Shown here one piece after another: positions 1 to 9,690 of a stretch of DNA of 64,000 nt. The position numbers and the translations under genes were made by a program. Location of the stretch: the NCBI GenBank assembly GCA_036398215.1, contig DASWHK010000258.1:1-64000 (forward strand). The letters are read 5' to 3'. This DNA is from DASWHK01 sp036398215 (lineage in GTDB: Bacteria; Acidobacteriota; UBA890). The notes under the pieces are model-generated. The model was not told where the DNA came from and searched no databases. It worked only from the letters and a program-made list of their open reading frames with translations. How positions within the stretch are numbered: position 1 is the stretch's first letter; each line of letters starts with the position of its first letter.

Positions 1-1397
1 AGCATGACGCGGCGCGCCCGGGGGTCGGTGTTGAAGGGCAGGTCGTTGAGCATCCCCATCTCGGCCGGCAGCAGCGTGAAGGGGAACGACTTGGTGTGCA
101 TGCCGGGGCTGCGCGAGGAGGCGAAGGGGTTGAGCACGATCTGGGCGAGGAAGAGGGCCCAGACCAGCCAGGCGAGGGCGGGGGCGAGGAGGCCGGCGCC
201 GGCGGGGATGGCGAAGAAGGGGGCGTAGTAGAGGCCGACGAAGTAGCGCGAGCCGATGGTGCCGCCGCCGCCGATCCAGTTGGCCTGGATGACGGTCATG
301 TAGGCGAGGGTGTTGGCGGCGGCGGCGGCGAGCAGCAGCGAGTAGGGGGACAGCCAGCGGCGGTGGCGGGCGCCCAGCCAGGCGAGGGCGGCGAGGACGG
401 CGGGCAGCATGTAGACGAGCAGGCCGGCGTTGCGGCCGACCCAGAGGTAGGCGGCGAGGTCGGCGGCGAGGTGGTCGGGGCGCGGCAGCCGATCCTGGTA
501 CTCGCCGGCTTCGGTAGTCATCGACGTGCCGATGGTGTCGAAGGGCTGGTTGGCGTACTGGAACGGGTAGGGGCCGGTGAAGCTGCGCCGGTCGCCGCCC
601 ATGTAGTTCCAGTCGCCCGTCGCCAGGTGGGTGGCGCCGAACAGGCCGACGATCACGAGCGCGGCGACGGCGCCCAGGGCGATCGCCCGCGCCCAGCGCC
701 GCTGCAGCAGCATCCAGGCCAGCAGCGGCCCGAGCAGGATCACGCTCGGCGGCTTGGAGTAGGCGGCGACGCCGTAGAGCGCCGCGGCGGCGATGTCGGT
801 CCAGGCGCCGCGCAGGCGCGCCGGCGGCTCCCAGGCGGCGTCGGCCGGCCAGCCCGGCGGCCGCTCCTTGTACAGCCACAGGAAGGTGGCGAAGAAACCG
901 AGCGACAGGTTGAAGATCTCGGGGGTCATCCAGAAGTAGTAGAGGGCGGCGATCGAAGCGAGGAAGTAGGCGAGGGTCCACAGCGCCGCCGTGCGCGGCG
1001 GCAGGCTCCGGGCCAGGTAGGCGTGGCCGCAGAACAGGACGCCGCACAGCAGCAGGGCGTGCAACAGAAAGAAGCCGTTGTCGCCGAAGAGGCGCACGAA
1101 AGGCGCCGCGGCCAGCGAGTAGGCGAAGGCCTTGGCGTGATAGAGGCGGCCGGTGCTCGCATCGCGGACCAGGAAGAGGCCGCTGGGGCCGGCCGCGTAG
1201 CCGCGCTCGTAGACCCGCTCGAGGTCGTGCGCCTCGTAGCGCAGGTCGCCGTCGAAGGCGAGGCTATAGGCCATCGAGTAATAGGTGGCCTCGTCGGAGA
1301 AGAAGGCGCCCTTCTGGGTGACGACGGGCACGGTAAGCGCGTGGCCGACGAGCAGCGTCGCGGCGATGAGCAGCGCGAAGGAAGGTAGCTTGTTCAT
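1..1397 (-). CDS. GT39-like polytopic membrane glycosyltransferase (C-terminus beyond the left edge)
   Basis: The frame starts at ATG 1397 and stays open for about 465 codons to the window edge, so the C-terminus is missing. The protein begins MNKLPSFALLIAATLLVGHA, a first membrane helix. A first extracytoplasmic loop follows with the acidic segment FFSDEATYYSMAYSLAFDG, as expected for GT-C fold enzymes that use polyprenyl-linked sugars (GT39/ArnT-like). Many further hydrophobic helices alternate with short Arg-rich loops, for example around ALYGVAAYSKPPSVILLGPL. A role in transferring a sugar from a lipid carrier to a glycan, lipid or protein is inferred from the fold; donor and acceptor cannot be read. 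It is divergent from the gene at 1780. The opposite strand also has a long open frame, but its composition is that of an antisense shadow. Confidence 0.7.
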   Translation of the reverse strand, partial: MNKLPSFALLIAATLLVGHALTVPVVTQKGAFFSDEATYYSMAYSLAFDGDLRYEAHDLERVYERGYAAGPSGLFLVRDASTGRLYHAKAFAYSLAAAPFVRLFGDNGFFLLHALLLCGVLFCGHAYLARSLPPRTAALWTLAYFLASIAALYYFWMTPEIFNLSLGFFATFLWLYKERPPGWPADAAWEPPARLRGAWTDIAAAALYGVAAYSKPPSVILLGPLLAWMLLQRRWARAIALGAVAALVIVGLFGATHLATGDWNYMGGDRRSFTGPYPFQYANQPFDTIGTSMTTEAGEYQDRLPRPDHLAADLAAYLWVGRNAGLLVYMLPAVLAALAWLGARHRRWLSPYSLLLAAAAANTLAYMTVIQANWIGGGGTIGSRYFVGLYYAPFFAIPAGAGLLAPALAWLVWALFLAQIVLNPFASSRSPGMHTKSFPFTLLPAEMGMLNDLPFNTDPRARRVM

Positions 1398-1463
1398 CGA
1401 CGAGGCCGCTCGTGGCTGTGGGGCCGGGCGCCGGCGCCGCCCGCCGCCGGCGGGATCGGGCGC

Positions 1464-1472
1464 AGCATAGCA
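1464..1472 (-). promoter_or_regulatory. Candidate extended -10 promoter for the glycosyltransferase gene
   Basis: Read on the minus strand this is TGC followed by TATGCT, an extended -10 element, about 67 bp upstream of ATG 1397. No good -35 is visible at 16 to 18 bp, so recognition would depend on the TG extension. Weak support. Confidence 0.35.
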
Positions 1473-1594
1473 GACGGGGGGCTCGCGATGAGATGCGCGA
1501 GACGCGGTGCAACGGGCGGAAACGGGAGACCGAACGAGCGGCAAGCGACGAACGGGCGCGATGTGCACCGGGGTAGATCAGGGTCCCTGGGTGA

Positions 1595-1623
1595 TTGCGC
1601 CGGGCCGGGGGCGACGCTAGCGT
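1595..1623 (+). promoter_or_regulatory. Candidate sigma-70 promoter for the AglD-like gene
   Basis: TTGCGC, a 17-bp spacer and TAGCGT form a plausible but non-consensus sigma-70 promoter, 157 bp upstream of ATG 1780. The same -35 variant precedes mtnA in this window. Support is moderate to weak. Confidence 0.35.
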
Positions 1624-1779
1624 GCACGGGCGATCTACTGGAGAAGCATCACGCGACCGCGGCTTCATCCATCAGGGTCGGCCGCGGCCGACGGGCAACG
1701 ATTGAGGCCCCCCACTGCCCACGCGCCTGCCCCCGCCGTTCCCGCCACCGCCGCGAGACTTGCCGTGTCGAGAGTCGAC

Positions 1780-2796
1780 ATGCCCGCGCCCGCAGCCGCG
1801 CCTACCGCGGCGCCCCCCACCGGTAGCCGCCGGGGCTGGAAGCTGCTCGTCAGCCTGGCGCTGCTGGTCCTCCTGGTGCTCACCCAGGACCTCGGTGGCG
1901 TGCTCTCGCTGCTGGCGGGGGCGGCCGACGCCTGGCTGGCGCTGGCGGTCGCGGTGATGTTCGTCGAGCAGAGCCTGACCGCGCTGATCTGGCAGCGGTT
2001 GCTCGCCGCCCGCGGGCTGCACGTCGGCGTGCTCGAGGTCCTGCGGATCTACTACCTGAGCATCTTCATCGGCACGTGGCTGCCGTCGAGCACCGGACCC
2101 GACGTGCTGCGCGCCTACTACCTGGCGCGCCACGTCGACGGCTACGACGCGGTCGGCTCGATGCTGGTGTTGCGCTTCGTCAGCCTGCTGGCGCTGGGGC
2201 TGTTCGCGGTCGCCGGCGTCGGGCTGGTGCCGGCGCCGCTGCCGCCCGCGGCCCTCGTGCTCGCCTGGCTGCTGGTGGCGGGCAGCGCGGGGGCGCTGCT
2301 TGTCGGGCTCACCGAGGCCCCCCGTCGCGCCGCCACCGCGATTCTCCAACCGCTGCGTCTGGCCGGCCCCGCCGCCGTTCTCGGGAAGTTGCACGCCGCC
2401 CTACACGCCTACCGGCGGGCGCCCGGCGAGCTGGCGGTGGCCACCGTCCTGTCATTGATCGTCCAACTGCTGCGCATCGTCACCATCTACCTCGCGGCGC
2501 GGGCGCTGGGGATCGAGGTGCCGTTCGCGCCCTACCTGGTGCTCGTTCCGGTCACGACGATGATCACGCTGGTGCCGATCAGCCTCGCGGGCCTCGGCGT
2601 CCGCGAGGGCGCCTTCGTCTACTTCTTCAGCCGTGCCGGGATGAGCGAGGCGGGGGCGTTCAGCCTCAGCCTGCTTGTGTTCGGCCTCAGCCTGGTGCTG
2701 TGGTTGGTGGGCGCGGCGCTCTACTGGCGCGATGTCCCGCCGGGCGAGAAGGCGGCGTCGAGCCCGGCGAGCGGGGAAGGTCGGGCGAGCGGGTAG
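1780..2796 (+). CDS. AglD/MprF-type lysylphosphatidylglycerol synthase transmembrane-region protein
   Basis: A 338-residue polytopic membrane protein of the UPF0104 / lysylphosphatidylglycerol synthase TM-region family. Features seen are an N-terminal helix (LLVSLALLVLLVL), the family motif region GTWLPSSTGPDVLRAYYLAR near residue 100, and the late segment PISLAGLGVREGAFVYFF followed by two last helices. The family also includes the flippase half of MprF and the hopanoid/AglD relatives. Flipping or transfer of a lipid-linked or hydrophobic substrate is therefore a reasonable inference, but no substrate can be named. ATG 1780 is chosen because the in-frame extension to a TTG at 1702 is Pro/Ala-rich and unlike the family. 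The C-terminal tail is polar. It is divergent from the glycosyltransferase at the left edge, so the two may serve one envelope glycan or lipid. Confidence 0.75.
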   Translation: MPAPAAAPTAAPPTGSRRGWKLLVSLALLVLLVLTQDLGGVLSLLAGAADAWLALAVAVMFVEQSLTALIWQRLLAARGLHVGVLEVLRIYYLSIFIGTWLPSSTGPDVLRAYYLARHVDGYDAVGSMLVLRFVSLLALGLFAVAGVGLVPAPLPPAALVLAWLLVAGSAGALLVGLTEAPRRAATAILQPLRLAGPAAVLGKLHAALHAYRRAPGELAVATVLSLIVQLLRIVTIYLAARALGIEVPFAPYLVLVPVTTMITLVPISLAGLGVREGAFVYFFSRAGMSEAGAFSLSLLVFGLSLVLWLVGAALYWRDVPPGEKAASSPASGEGRASG

Positions 2797-3028
2797 GTCG
2801 CGGGAGCAGACCAGACAGGTGTACACGGCGCTTTGCGGGTGATATCGTGACCGTGTTCAGATTCGCGGGAGGCCGTTCGGCGCACCGCTCTTCGGCTCAA
2901 AGCCACCGCCCTCGGGGCTTCGCCGGGCGTCAGGCAACAGTCGGTCCCCGCAATCCCCGCTGTCCGGTGCGCTTCAACGCTGGCTCCCTCGTGTGCCCGC
3001 CCGGCCCCGTCCTACCAACGACTCCTAG

Positions 3029-5860
3029 ATGACAGAAGAACCCTCGACCAAGACCCCGCAAGCTTCCCGTTCCTTCGATCCCCAGCAACCCGCAAGCCTG
3101 CTCGGCTTCTTCGAGACCGTCGATCGCCCGCTCAGCCTCGAAACGCTGGCCGACGAGCTCGACGTCGAGCCGTCGGAGCGGCCGGCGCTCGAGGCTGTGG
3201 TGGCCGAGCTCGCCGCCGACGGCCGTATCGTCGCCACCCGCGACGGCCGCTACGGCATGCCCCAGAAGATGAACCTGGTGGTCGGCAAGCTCACCTGCCA
3301 CGAGAAGGGCTTCGGGTTCGTGATCCCCCGCGACCGGACCGAGAAGGACCTCTACATCCCCAGCCGCAAGCTCGGCGACGGCATGCACGGCGACCTGGTG
3401 ATCGCCCGCCGCGAGGCGACGCGGGGCGATCGCACCGAAGGCCGGGTGATCCGGCTGCTGCGCCGCGCCCGCACCCAGGTGGTGGGCACCTTCGAGCTCG
3501 GCAAGCACTTCGGCTTCGTGGTGCCGCTCGACCCGCGCATCGGCTATCAGGTGTACGTGCCGCAGGCCGAGGCCGCCGGCGCCAAGGATGGCCAGCTGGT
3601 CAGCGCCGCGATCACCAGCTATCCGGAGCGCAACGGCCGCCGCAACCCCGAGGGCCGCGTCGTCGAGGTCCTCGGCGATGCGGACGATCCCCGCATCGAC
3701 GTCGAGGTGATCATCCGCGAGTACGGGCTTCCGTACGAGTTCCCGGCCGAGGTGATGGCCGAGGCCGAGGCGATCCCCACCGAGGTCGGCGAGGCCGACA
3801 TCGCCGGGCGCACTGATTTCCGCGAGCTACCGGTGGTCACCATAGACGGCGAGAACGCCAAGGACTTCGACGACGCCGTCCACGTCGAAAAGCTTGCCGC
3901 CGGCAGCTTCCGGCTCGCCGTCCACATCGCCGACGTCTCCGCCTACGTGCCGGTCGGCTCGGCGATCGACCGCGAGGCGCGGCTGCGCGCCACCTCGGTG
4001 TACTTCCCGGACCGCGTCGTGCCGATGCTCCCCGAGCGGCTGTCCAACGAGACCTGCTCGCTGAAGCCCGGCGTCGACCGCCTGGTACAGACGGTGATCA
4101 TGGAGATCAACCGCGAGGGGCGGACGGTCGACTACGAGTTCCACGACGGGGTCATCCGCTCGGCCGAGCGGATGACCTACAAGGCCGTCGCGGCGCTGGT
4201 CGACGGCTCGGATCCGGCGCTGGCCGAGCGCTACGCCGACCACGTCGAGCACTTCCAGCACATGGGCGAGCTCTGCGAGGTGCTGCGCAAGTACCGCAAG
4301 CGGCGCGGCAGCATCGACTTCGACCTCCCCGAGCCCGAGCTGCTGATCAACCTGCGCGGCGAGGTGGAGGACATCTTCCGCTCCGAGAGGAACCTCGCCC
4401 ACCGGATCATCGAGGAGTTCATGATCCGCGCCAACGAGGTGGTCGCCTCGCACCTGACCTGGGAGGACCGGCCGGCGCTGTACCGCGTCCACGAGGGCCC
4501 CGACCTCGAGAAGGTCGAGGCCTTCCGCGAGTTCATCGGCGGCCTCGGCCTCGGCCTCGGCGGCGGCAAACAGCCGAGCCCGCGCGACTTCCAGCGCCTC
4601 GTCGAGCACCTCGAGGGGCAGCCCGGCGAGCGGGTGCTGATCTATCTGATGCTGCGGACCATGAAGCAGGCCGTCTACCAGCCGGAGAACATCGGCCACT
4701 TCGGCCTTTCCTCGGAACGCTACACGCACTTCACCTCGCCGATCCGCCGCTACCCGGACCTCGTGATCCACCGCCTCCTGAAGATCGAGCGCGGCAGCAG
4801 CGCCCAGCAGCCGTTCGACGTCGCCGTGCTCGAGGGGGAGCTGCGGCAGACCGGCTCGCTCAGCTCCGAGCGCGAGCGCAACGCCGAGGAGGCCGAGCGC
4901 ACCTACGTCGATTGGAAGACCGTCCAGTTCATGGCCGACAAGGTGGGCGACACCTTCGAAGCCTTGATCACCGGCGTCCACGCGTACGGCTTCTTCGTCG
5001 AGCTCGAGCGCTTCTTCGTCGAGGGTCTCGTGCACGTCTCCTCGCTCGACGACGACTACTACAAGTACGACGACAAGCAGCACACGCTGCGCGGCGAGAG
5101 CAAGGGGCGCACCTTGACGCTCGGCAGCCGCGTTCGCGTGCAGCTCGCCAAGGTCGACAAGGGGCGCCGGCGCCTCGATTTCGCGCTCGAAGAAGGCCCG
5201 CTGGAGGCGGGGATCAAGCCCACGAAAGCCACCGCCCCCGACGCCACCACCCAGGCGCAGGAGGTAGAGGATTCCGGGGGCCGCCGCCGCAAGCGCCGCC
5301 GGCGCCGCACCCGCAAGGCCGGGGGGCAGGAGACGGCGCAAGGTGAGGCGCCGGCCGAGGCCGGGAAGAGGGCCGCCGACAAGCCCGCGGACAAGCGCGA
5401 GGACAGGGCCGAGGGCAAGCGTCAAGAGAGCGGCGACGACAAGGGCGCCGCCGCGGCCAAGGACGCCGGCGCCGACAAGAAGGCCGAAGGGCGTGGCAAG
5501 CGGGGACGCCGCGGCCGGCGAGGGCGCGGCTCGCGAGAAGCCGGCGACGCGGCGGCCGCCAAGGGCGCCGACGGCGGCGCCAAGAAGAAGAAGACGACCC
5601 GCAGCCGGCGCAAGAAGTCGTCCGCGGATGCGAAGGGCGACGAGTCGAAGCGCAGCACGGGAGAGCGCCAGCCGAGGTCCGGCAAGAAGACCGCCGCCAA
5701 GCGGCAGACGTCCCGCAAGCGGACGCCCCGCAAGACGGCGGCCCAGAAGGCCGAGCCCGAGAAGAAGGCCGCCCGCCCGGCCGCCGACAAGCCCGCCGAG
5801 GCCGGCAAGCCGGCGGACAAGCAGCGGCCGAAGGTGAACCCGTACCTCACGGATCTCTAG
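3029..5860 (+). CDS. rnr: Ribonuclease R with a very long basic C-terminal tail
   Basis: A 943-residue 3'-5' exoribonuclease of the RNase II/R family, which degrades structured RNA in the cytoplasm. Seen in order: an N-terminal winged-helix region (about 20-75), cold-shock-type OB domains (about 85-235), the RNB catalytic domain with GENAKDFDDAVHV near residue 275 supplying the metal-binding aspartates, and an S1 domain near 635-720 (ALITGVHAYGFFVELERFFV). From about residue 735 to the end there is a roughly 200-residue Lys/Arg/Ala/Gly-rich low-complexity tail ending PKVNPYLTDL. E. coli RNase R also has a basic tail, but a much shorter one. gatB follows after 23 bp. The 232-bp upstream gap shows no clear consensus promoter. 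Confidence 0.95.
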   Translation: MTEEPSTKTPQASRSFDPQQPASLLGFFETVDRPLSLETLADELDVEPSERPALEAVVAELAADGRIVATRDGRYGMPQKMNLVVGKLTCHEKGFGFVIPRDRTEKDLYIPSRKLGDGMHGDLVIARREATRGDRTEGRVIRLLRRARTQVVGTFELGKHFGFVVPLDPRIGYQVYVPQAEAAGAKDGQLVSAAITSYPERNGRRNPEGRVVEVLGDADDPRIDVEVIIREYGLPYEFPAEVMAEAEAIPTEVGEADIAGRTDFRELPVVTIDGENAKDFDDAVHVEKLAAGSFRLAVHIADVSAYVPVGSAIDREARLRATSVYFPDRVVPMLPERLSNETCSLKPGVDRLVQTVIMEINREGRTVDYEFHDGVIRSAERMTYKAVAALVDGSDPALAERYADHVEHFQHMGELCEVLRKYRKRRGSIDFDLPEPELLINLRGEVEDIFRSERNLAHRIIEEFMIRANEVVASHLTWEDRPALYRVHEGPDLEKVEAFREFIGGLGLGLGGGKQPSPRDFQRLVEHLEGQPGERVLIYLMLRTMKQAVYQPENIGHFGLSSERYTHFTSPIRRYPDLVIHRLLKIERGSSAQQPFDVAVLEGELRQTGSLSSERERNAEEAERTYVDWKTVQFMADKVGDTFEALITGVHAYGFFVELERFFVEGLVHVSSLDDDYYKYDDKQHTLRGESKGRTLTLGSRVRVQLAKVDKGRRRLDFALEEGPLEAGIKPTKATAPDATTQAQEVEDSGGRRRKRRRRRTRKAGGQETAQGEAPAEAGKRAADKPADKREDRAEGKRQESGDDKGAAAAKDAGADKKAEGRGKRGRRGRRGRGSREAGDAAAAKGADGGAKKKKTTRSRRKKSSADAKGDESKRSTGERQPRSGKKTAAKRQTSRKRTPRKTAAQKAEPEKKAARPAADKPAEAGKPADKQRPKVNPYLTDL

Positions 5861-5883
5861 CGAACTGAAAGCCCCGAGGCGTC

Positions 5884-7355
5884 ATGCCGAGCCCAGCTGC
5901 GGTGAACGACGGGCTGGCAGAGCGATTCGAGGCCGTCATCGGCCTCGAGATCCACGTCCAGCTGCAGACCCGCACAAAGCTGTTCTGCGGCTGTCCCAAC
6001 GCCTTCGGCGGAGCCCCCAACAGCCGCACCTGCCCGATCTGCCTGGGGATGCCGGGCGCGCTGCCGATCCTCAACGAGGCGGCGGTGCGCTACGCGAGCC
6101 GCGCCGCGCTGGCCCTGGGCTGCGCGGTCAACCGGCGCAGCCGCTTCGCCCGCAAGAACTACTTCTACCCCGACCTGCCGAAGGGCTATCAGATCTCCCA
6201 GTACGACCAGCCGCTGGCCGGTGAGGGCCGCTTCGAGCTCGACTTCGACGGGCGGCGCCAGGGCGTCCGGATCATCCGCCTCCACCTCGAGGAGGACGCC
6301 GGCAAGTCGATCCACGACGGCATGCCGCGGTCGGCGACCGACAGCTACGTCGACCTCAACCGCTGCGGCGTGCCGCTGATCGAGATCGTTACCGCGCCGG
6401 AGCTGCGCAGCGCCGGGGAGGCGGTCGCCTTCCTGTCAGCGCTGCGCAATACCCTCCTATACCTGGAGGTCACCGACGCCAGCATGGAGGAGGGCAGCCT
6501 CCGCTGCGACGCCAACATCTCCCTGCGGGAGCGCGGCGCGGCGGCGCTCAACCCCAAGACCGAGCTGAAGAACCTCAACTCGTTCCGCTTCCTCCGCCAG
6601 GCGCTGGCCTTCGAGATCGCGCGCCAGGCGGCGTTGCTTGCCGCCGGCGAGCCGCTCCGCCAGGGCACCCGGCTGTTCGACGAGCGCCGCGGCGAGACCG
6701 TCGCCATGCGCCTCAAGGAAGAGGCCCACGACTACCGCTACTTCCCGGAGCCGGACCTCGTTCCGGTGGCGCTGGATGATGCCGCGCTCGCCGCCGCCGC
6801 CGCCGAGGTCCCGGAGCTGCCGCTGGCGCGGTTCGACCGATTCGTGGCCGCTTACGGCCTGTCCGCCGACGCCGCGGCGGAGCTGGTCCAGGATCGCGCC
6901 CGGGCCGACTACTTCGAGGCGATGGTCGCCGCCGGTGCCCCCCCCGCCGCCGCCGGCAACTGGGTCCGCATGGAGATCGGCCGCTGGCTCAACGAGCATG
7001 TCGGCGACATGGCGGCCTTTCCCGTCCCCGCGGCGGAGATGGCGGCGCTGCTGCGGGCGGTTGCCGACGGCACGGTGGCGGCGGCCGTCGCCGGGCAGGT
7101 GATGGACCGGATGGCCGAGACGGGCCGCGCCGCGGCGGATATCATCGCCGGGGAAGGGTTCCGGCAGATCTCGGCGAGCGGCGAGCTGGCTCCTATCGTG
7201 GACGCGGTGCTGGCGGCGCATCCCGACGAGGTGGCCGCCTTCCGCGGCGGACGCGAGCAGGTTTTCGGCTTCCTGATGGGGCAAGTGATGAAAGCGACGC
7301 AAGGCAAGGCAAACCCCGACACCGTGCGCCAGCTGGTGCGCGCCGGGCTCGAGCG

Positions 7356-7359
<4 letters not shown>
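5884..7359 (+). CDS. gatB: Aspartyl/glutamyl-tRNA amidotransferase subunit B
   Basis: A 491-residue GatB, the kinase/transamidation subunit of GatCAB, which converts Glu-tRNA(Gln) and/or Asp-tRNA(Asn) to the amidated form. The family signature VIGLEIHVQLQTRTKLFCGC lies at the N-terminus, with the zinc-type pattern CGCPN...CPICLG. The central YPDLPKGYQISQYDQPL, the EEDAGKSIHD loop and HDYRYFPEPDL are all present. The C-terminal 150 residues form the helical YqeY-like tRNA-binding domain. gatA and gatC are not in the window, so the complex is encoded at split loci. The stop codon overlaps the ftsE start (ATGA), which implies translational coupling. Confidence 0.95.
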
Positions 7360-8030
<671 letters not shown>

Positions 8031-8031
8031 G

Positions 8032-8940
8032 GTGCGCTTCGATCGCTACCTGCGGCTCTGCCTCGGCGAGGCGCTGCGCGGGCTGATCAGCCATCGCCGT
8101 ACCGCGGCGCCGGCGATCCTGATCATCGCCGTGTCGCTGGTGGTGCTCGGCAGCTTCGTGCTGATCTCCGACAATCTCAACGGCTTGCTGGTGCGCTGGC
8201 GGGAGCGCGGCCACATGCAGGTCTTCCTCGAGCCCGATTTCACCGAGCGGCAGCGGCTCGCCGTCGCCGCGGCGATCCGCGCCAGCCCCGAGGTCGACAC
8301 GTTCCGGTACATGAGCGCGGCGGACGCCGCGGAGCAGTTTCGCGAGGACTTCGCCGAGCTTGGCGACCTGCTGGCGTTTCTCGACAGCAATCCGCTGCCG
8401 GCGTCGTTCGTCGTCAGCGTCGGCGAGGAGAGCCGCAACGAGGAGGCGCTGGTCGCCCTGACCGAGCGCTGGGGCGCGCTGGCCGGGGTCGACGCGGCGC
8501 AGTACGACCTGCAGGTGATCCGCCGCCTCGAGTTCGGCGTCAACAGCCTGCGCTTCATCGGCGCCGTCCTCGGCGGTGCGGTGCTGATCGCCGCGATCAT
8601 CACCACCGCCAGCGTGATCCGCGTGCTGGTGGTGGCGAGGCGGCGCGAGATCGTCGTCCTGCGGCTGGTCGGCGCCACCGAGGGCGTGGTGCGCGGCCGC
8701 TTCCTGGCCGAGGGGGCGATCCAGGGGCTGATCGGCAGCACCATGGCGATGGTCGTCCTGTACGGCATCTACAAGCTCGGGGTCGCCTTCGTGACCGCGG
8801 GCGGCGGGCCGCTGCTCTCGGTGCTGACGCTGCACTTCTTCGACGCCACGCTTTTCGCGGTCATCTTCGGCTCGGGCGTCGCCGCCGGCCTGGTCGGCGC
8901 CCTGCTGGCCTTCGGCGTGGCGACCGACCTGGAGCGCTGA
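8032..8940 (+). CDS. ftsX: Cell division permease-like protein FtsX
   Basis: A 302-residue FtsX with a GTG start. It has a first membrane helix around residues 25-47, a periplasmic domain (about 50-170) that normally binds a murein hydrolase activator, and three more C-terminal helices (about 180-205, 230-255 and 275-298). Between them lies the cytoplasmic FtsE-coupling loop ARRREIVVLRLVGATEGVVRGRFLAEG. It partners with FtsE directly upstream. No EnvC/PcsB-type hydrolase activator is encoded next to it; the next gene is larB, which starts on the base after the stop codon. Confidence 0.93.
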   Translation: MRFDRYLRLCLGEALRGLISHRRTAAPAILIIAVSLVVLGSFVLISDNLNGLLVRWRERGHMQVFLEPDFTERQRLAVAAAIRASPEVDTFRYMSAADAAEQFREDFAELGDLLAFLDSNPLPASFVVSVGEESRNEEALVALTERWGALAGVDAAQYDLQVIRRLEFGVNSLRFIGAVLGGAVLIAAIITTASVIRVLVVARRREIVVLRLVGATEGVVRGRFLAEGAIQGLIGSTMAMVVLYGIYKLGVAFVTAGGGPLLSVLTLHFFDATLFAVIFGSGVAAGLVGALLAFGVATDLER

Positions 8941-9690
8941 GTGGACGCGCGGCGGATCGAGGCGCTGCTCGCCGCCGTCGCCGCCGGCGAGATGGGCGTC
9001 GAGGAGGCGGTCGCCCGCCTCCGCTCGCTGCCTTTCCGCGACCTCGGCTTCGCCAAGCTCGACACCCACAGGTCGCTGCGCACCGGCCACTCCGAGGTCG
9101 TCTTCGGCGCCGGCAAGCGCCCCGACCAGCTCCTGGCGATCGTCGAGGAGCTGGCCGCGGGCGGCGGCCCGGTGATGGTCACGCGGCTGTCGCCGGAGGC
9201 CGGGGAAGTGCTGCGCGAGCGCTTCCCGGCGGCGGTCTTCGACGCCGACGCCGGCGCCATGGTGGTCGGCGAGCCGCCGGAGCCTCGGGGCAGGGTGGCG
9301 GTGCTGTGCGCCGGCACCGCGGACATCCCCGTGGCCGCCGAAGCAGCGCTCACCGCGACGTCGATGGGGAGCCGCGTCGAGCGCCACTGGGACGTCGGGG
9401 TCGCCGGGCTGCAGCGCTTGCTGGCGGTCGGCGAGAGCCTCGCGGGCGTGCGCGCCGTCGTCGTGGTCGCCGGCATGGAGGGGGCGCTGCCGAGCGTCGT
9501 CGGCGGGCTGGTCGGGGTGCCGGTCATCGCGGTGCCGACGTCGGTGGGCTACGGGGCGTCGTTCGGCGGCCTGGCGGCGCTGCTCGCCATGCTCAACAGC
9601 TGCGCCCCGGGCGTCGCGGTGGTCAACGTCGACAACGGCTTCGGTGCCGGCTACCTGGCGCACGTCATCAACGCCGCCGGCGGGCCGTGA
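8941..9690 (+). CDS. larB: LarB-family protein (nickel-pincer cofactor biosynthesis, first step)
   Basis: A 249-residue protein of the LarB family (PurE-like fold), starting at GTG immediately after ftsX. In characterised organisms LarB carboxylates and hydrolyses nicotinic acid adenine dinucleotide to pyridinium-3,5-biscarboxylic acid mononucleotide, the entry to the nickel-pincer cofactor of lactate racemase-type enzymes. Family features seen are FAKLDTHRSLRTGHSEVVFG in the N-terminal half, VLCAGTADIPVAAEAA, VVVVAGMEGALPSVVGGLV and the C-terminal VPTSVGYGASFGG...NVDNGFGAGYLA. Neither larC nor larE lies in the window, so its role here rests on family membership. Its stop codon overlaps the mutS2 start (GTGA). 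Confidence 0.85.
   Translation: MDARRIEALLAAVAAGEMGVEEAVARLRSLPFRDLGFAKLDTHRSLRTGHSEVVFGAGKRPDQLLAIVEELAAGGGPVMVTRLSPEAGEVLRERFPAAVFDADAGAMVVGEPPEPRGRVAVLCAGTADIPVAAEAALTATSMGSRVERHWDVGVAGLQRLLAVGESLAGVRAVVVVAGMEGALPSVVGGLVGVPVIAVPTSVGYGASFGGLAALLAMLNSCAPGVAVVNVDNGFGAGYLAHVINAAGGP

Larger units (their letters stand above)
1398..1779. other. Divergent intergenic region, 382 bp
   Basis: This region separates the divergent glycosyltransferase and AglD-like genes. It holds a candidate promoter for each side (listed separately), a GC-rich palindromic stretch near 1426-1440, and a widely spaced inverted repeat GTAGATC / GATCTAC near 1573 and 1631. I see no convincing gene or structured RNA in it. 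Confidence 0.5.

Noticed and set aside
96..1388. A 430-codon open frame on the plus strand at the left edge
   Set aside because: It mirrors the minus-strand membrane glycosyltransferase, which has clear helices and a GT-C loop motif; the plus frame is Gly/Glu/Ala-rich with no domain.
1573..1637. Inverted repeat GTAGATC / GATCTAC as an attachment site or operator
   Set aside because: Seven bases with a spacer of over 50 bp is within chance expectation, and no integrase or regulator gene is adjacent.
5280..5860. Separate small genes overlapping the rnr tail
   Set aside because: Open frames in other phases over the Lys/Arg-rich tail are low-complexity by-products of GC-rich repeats.
8941..9690. 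PurE (phosphoribosylaminoimidazole carboxylase) for the gene after ftsX
   Set aside because: The fold is related, but the extra N-terminal domain, length of 249 residues and THRSLRTG motif fit LarB rather than PurE.
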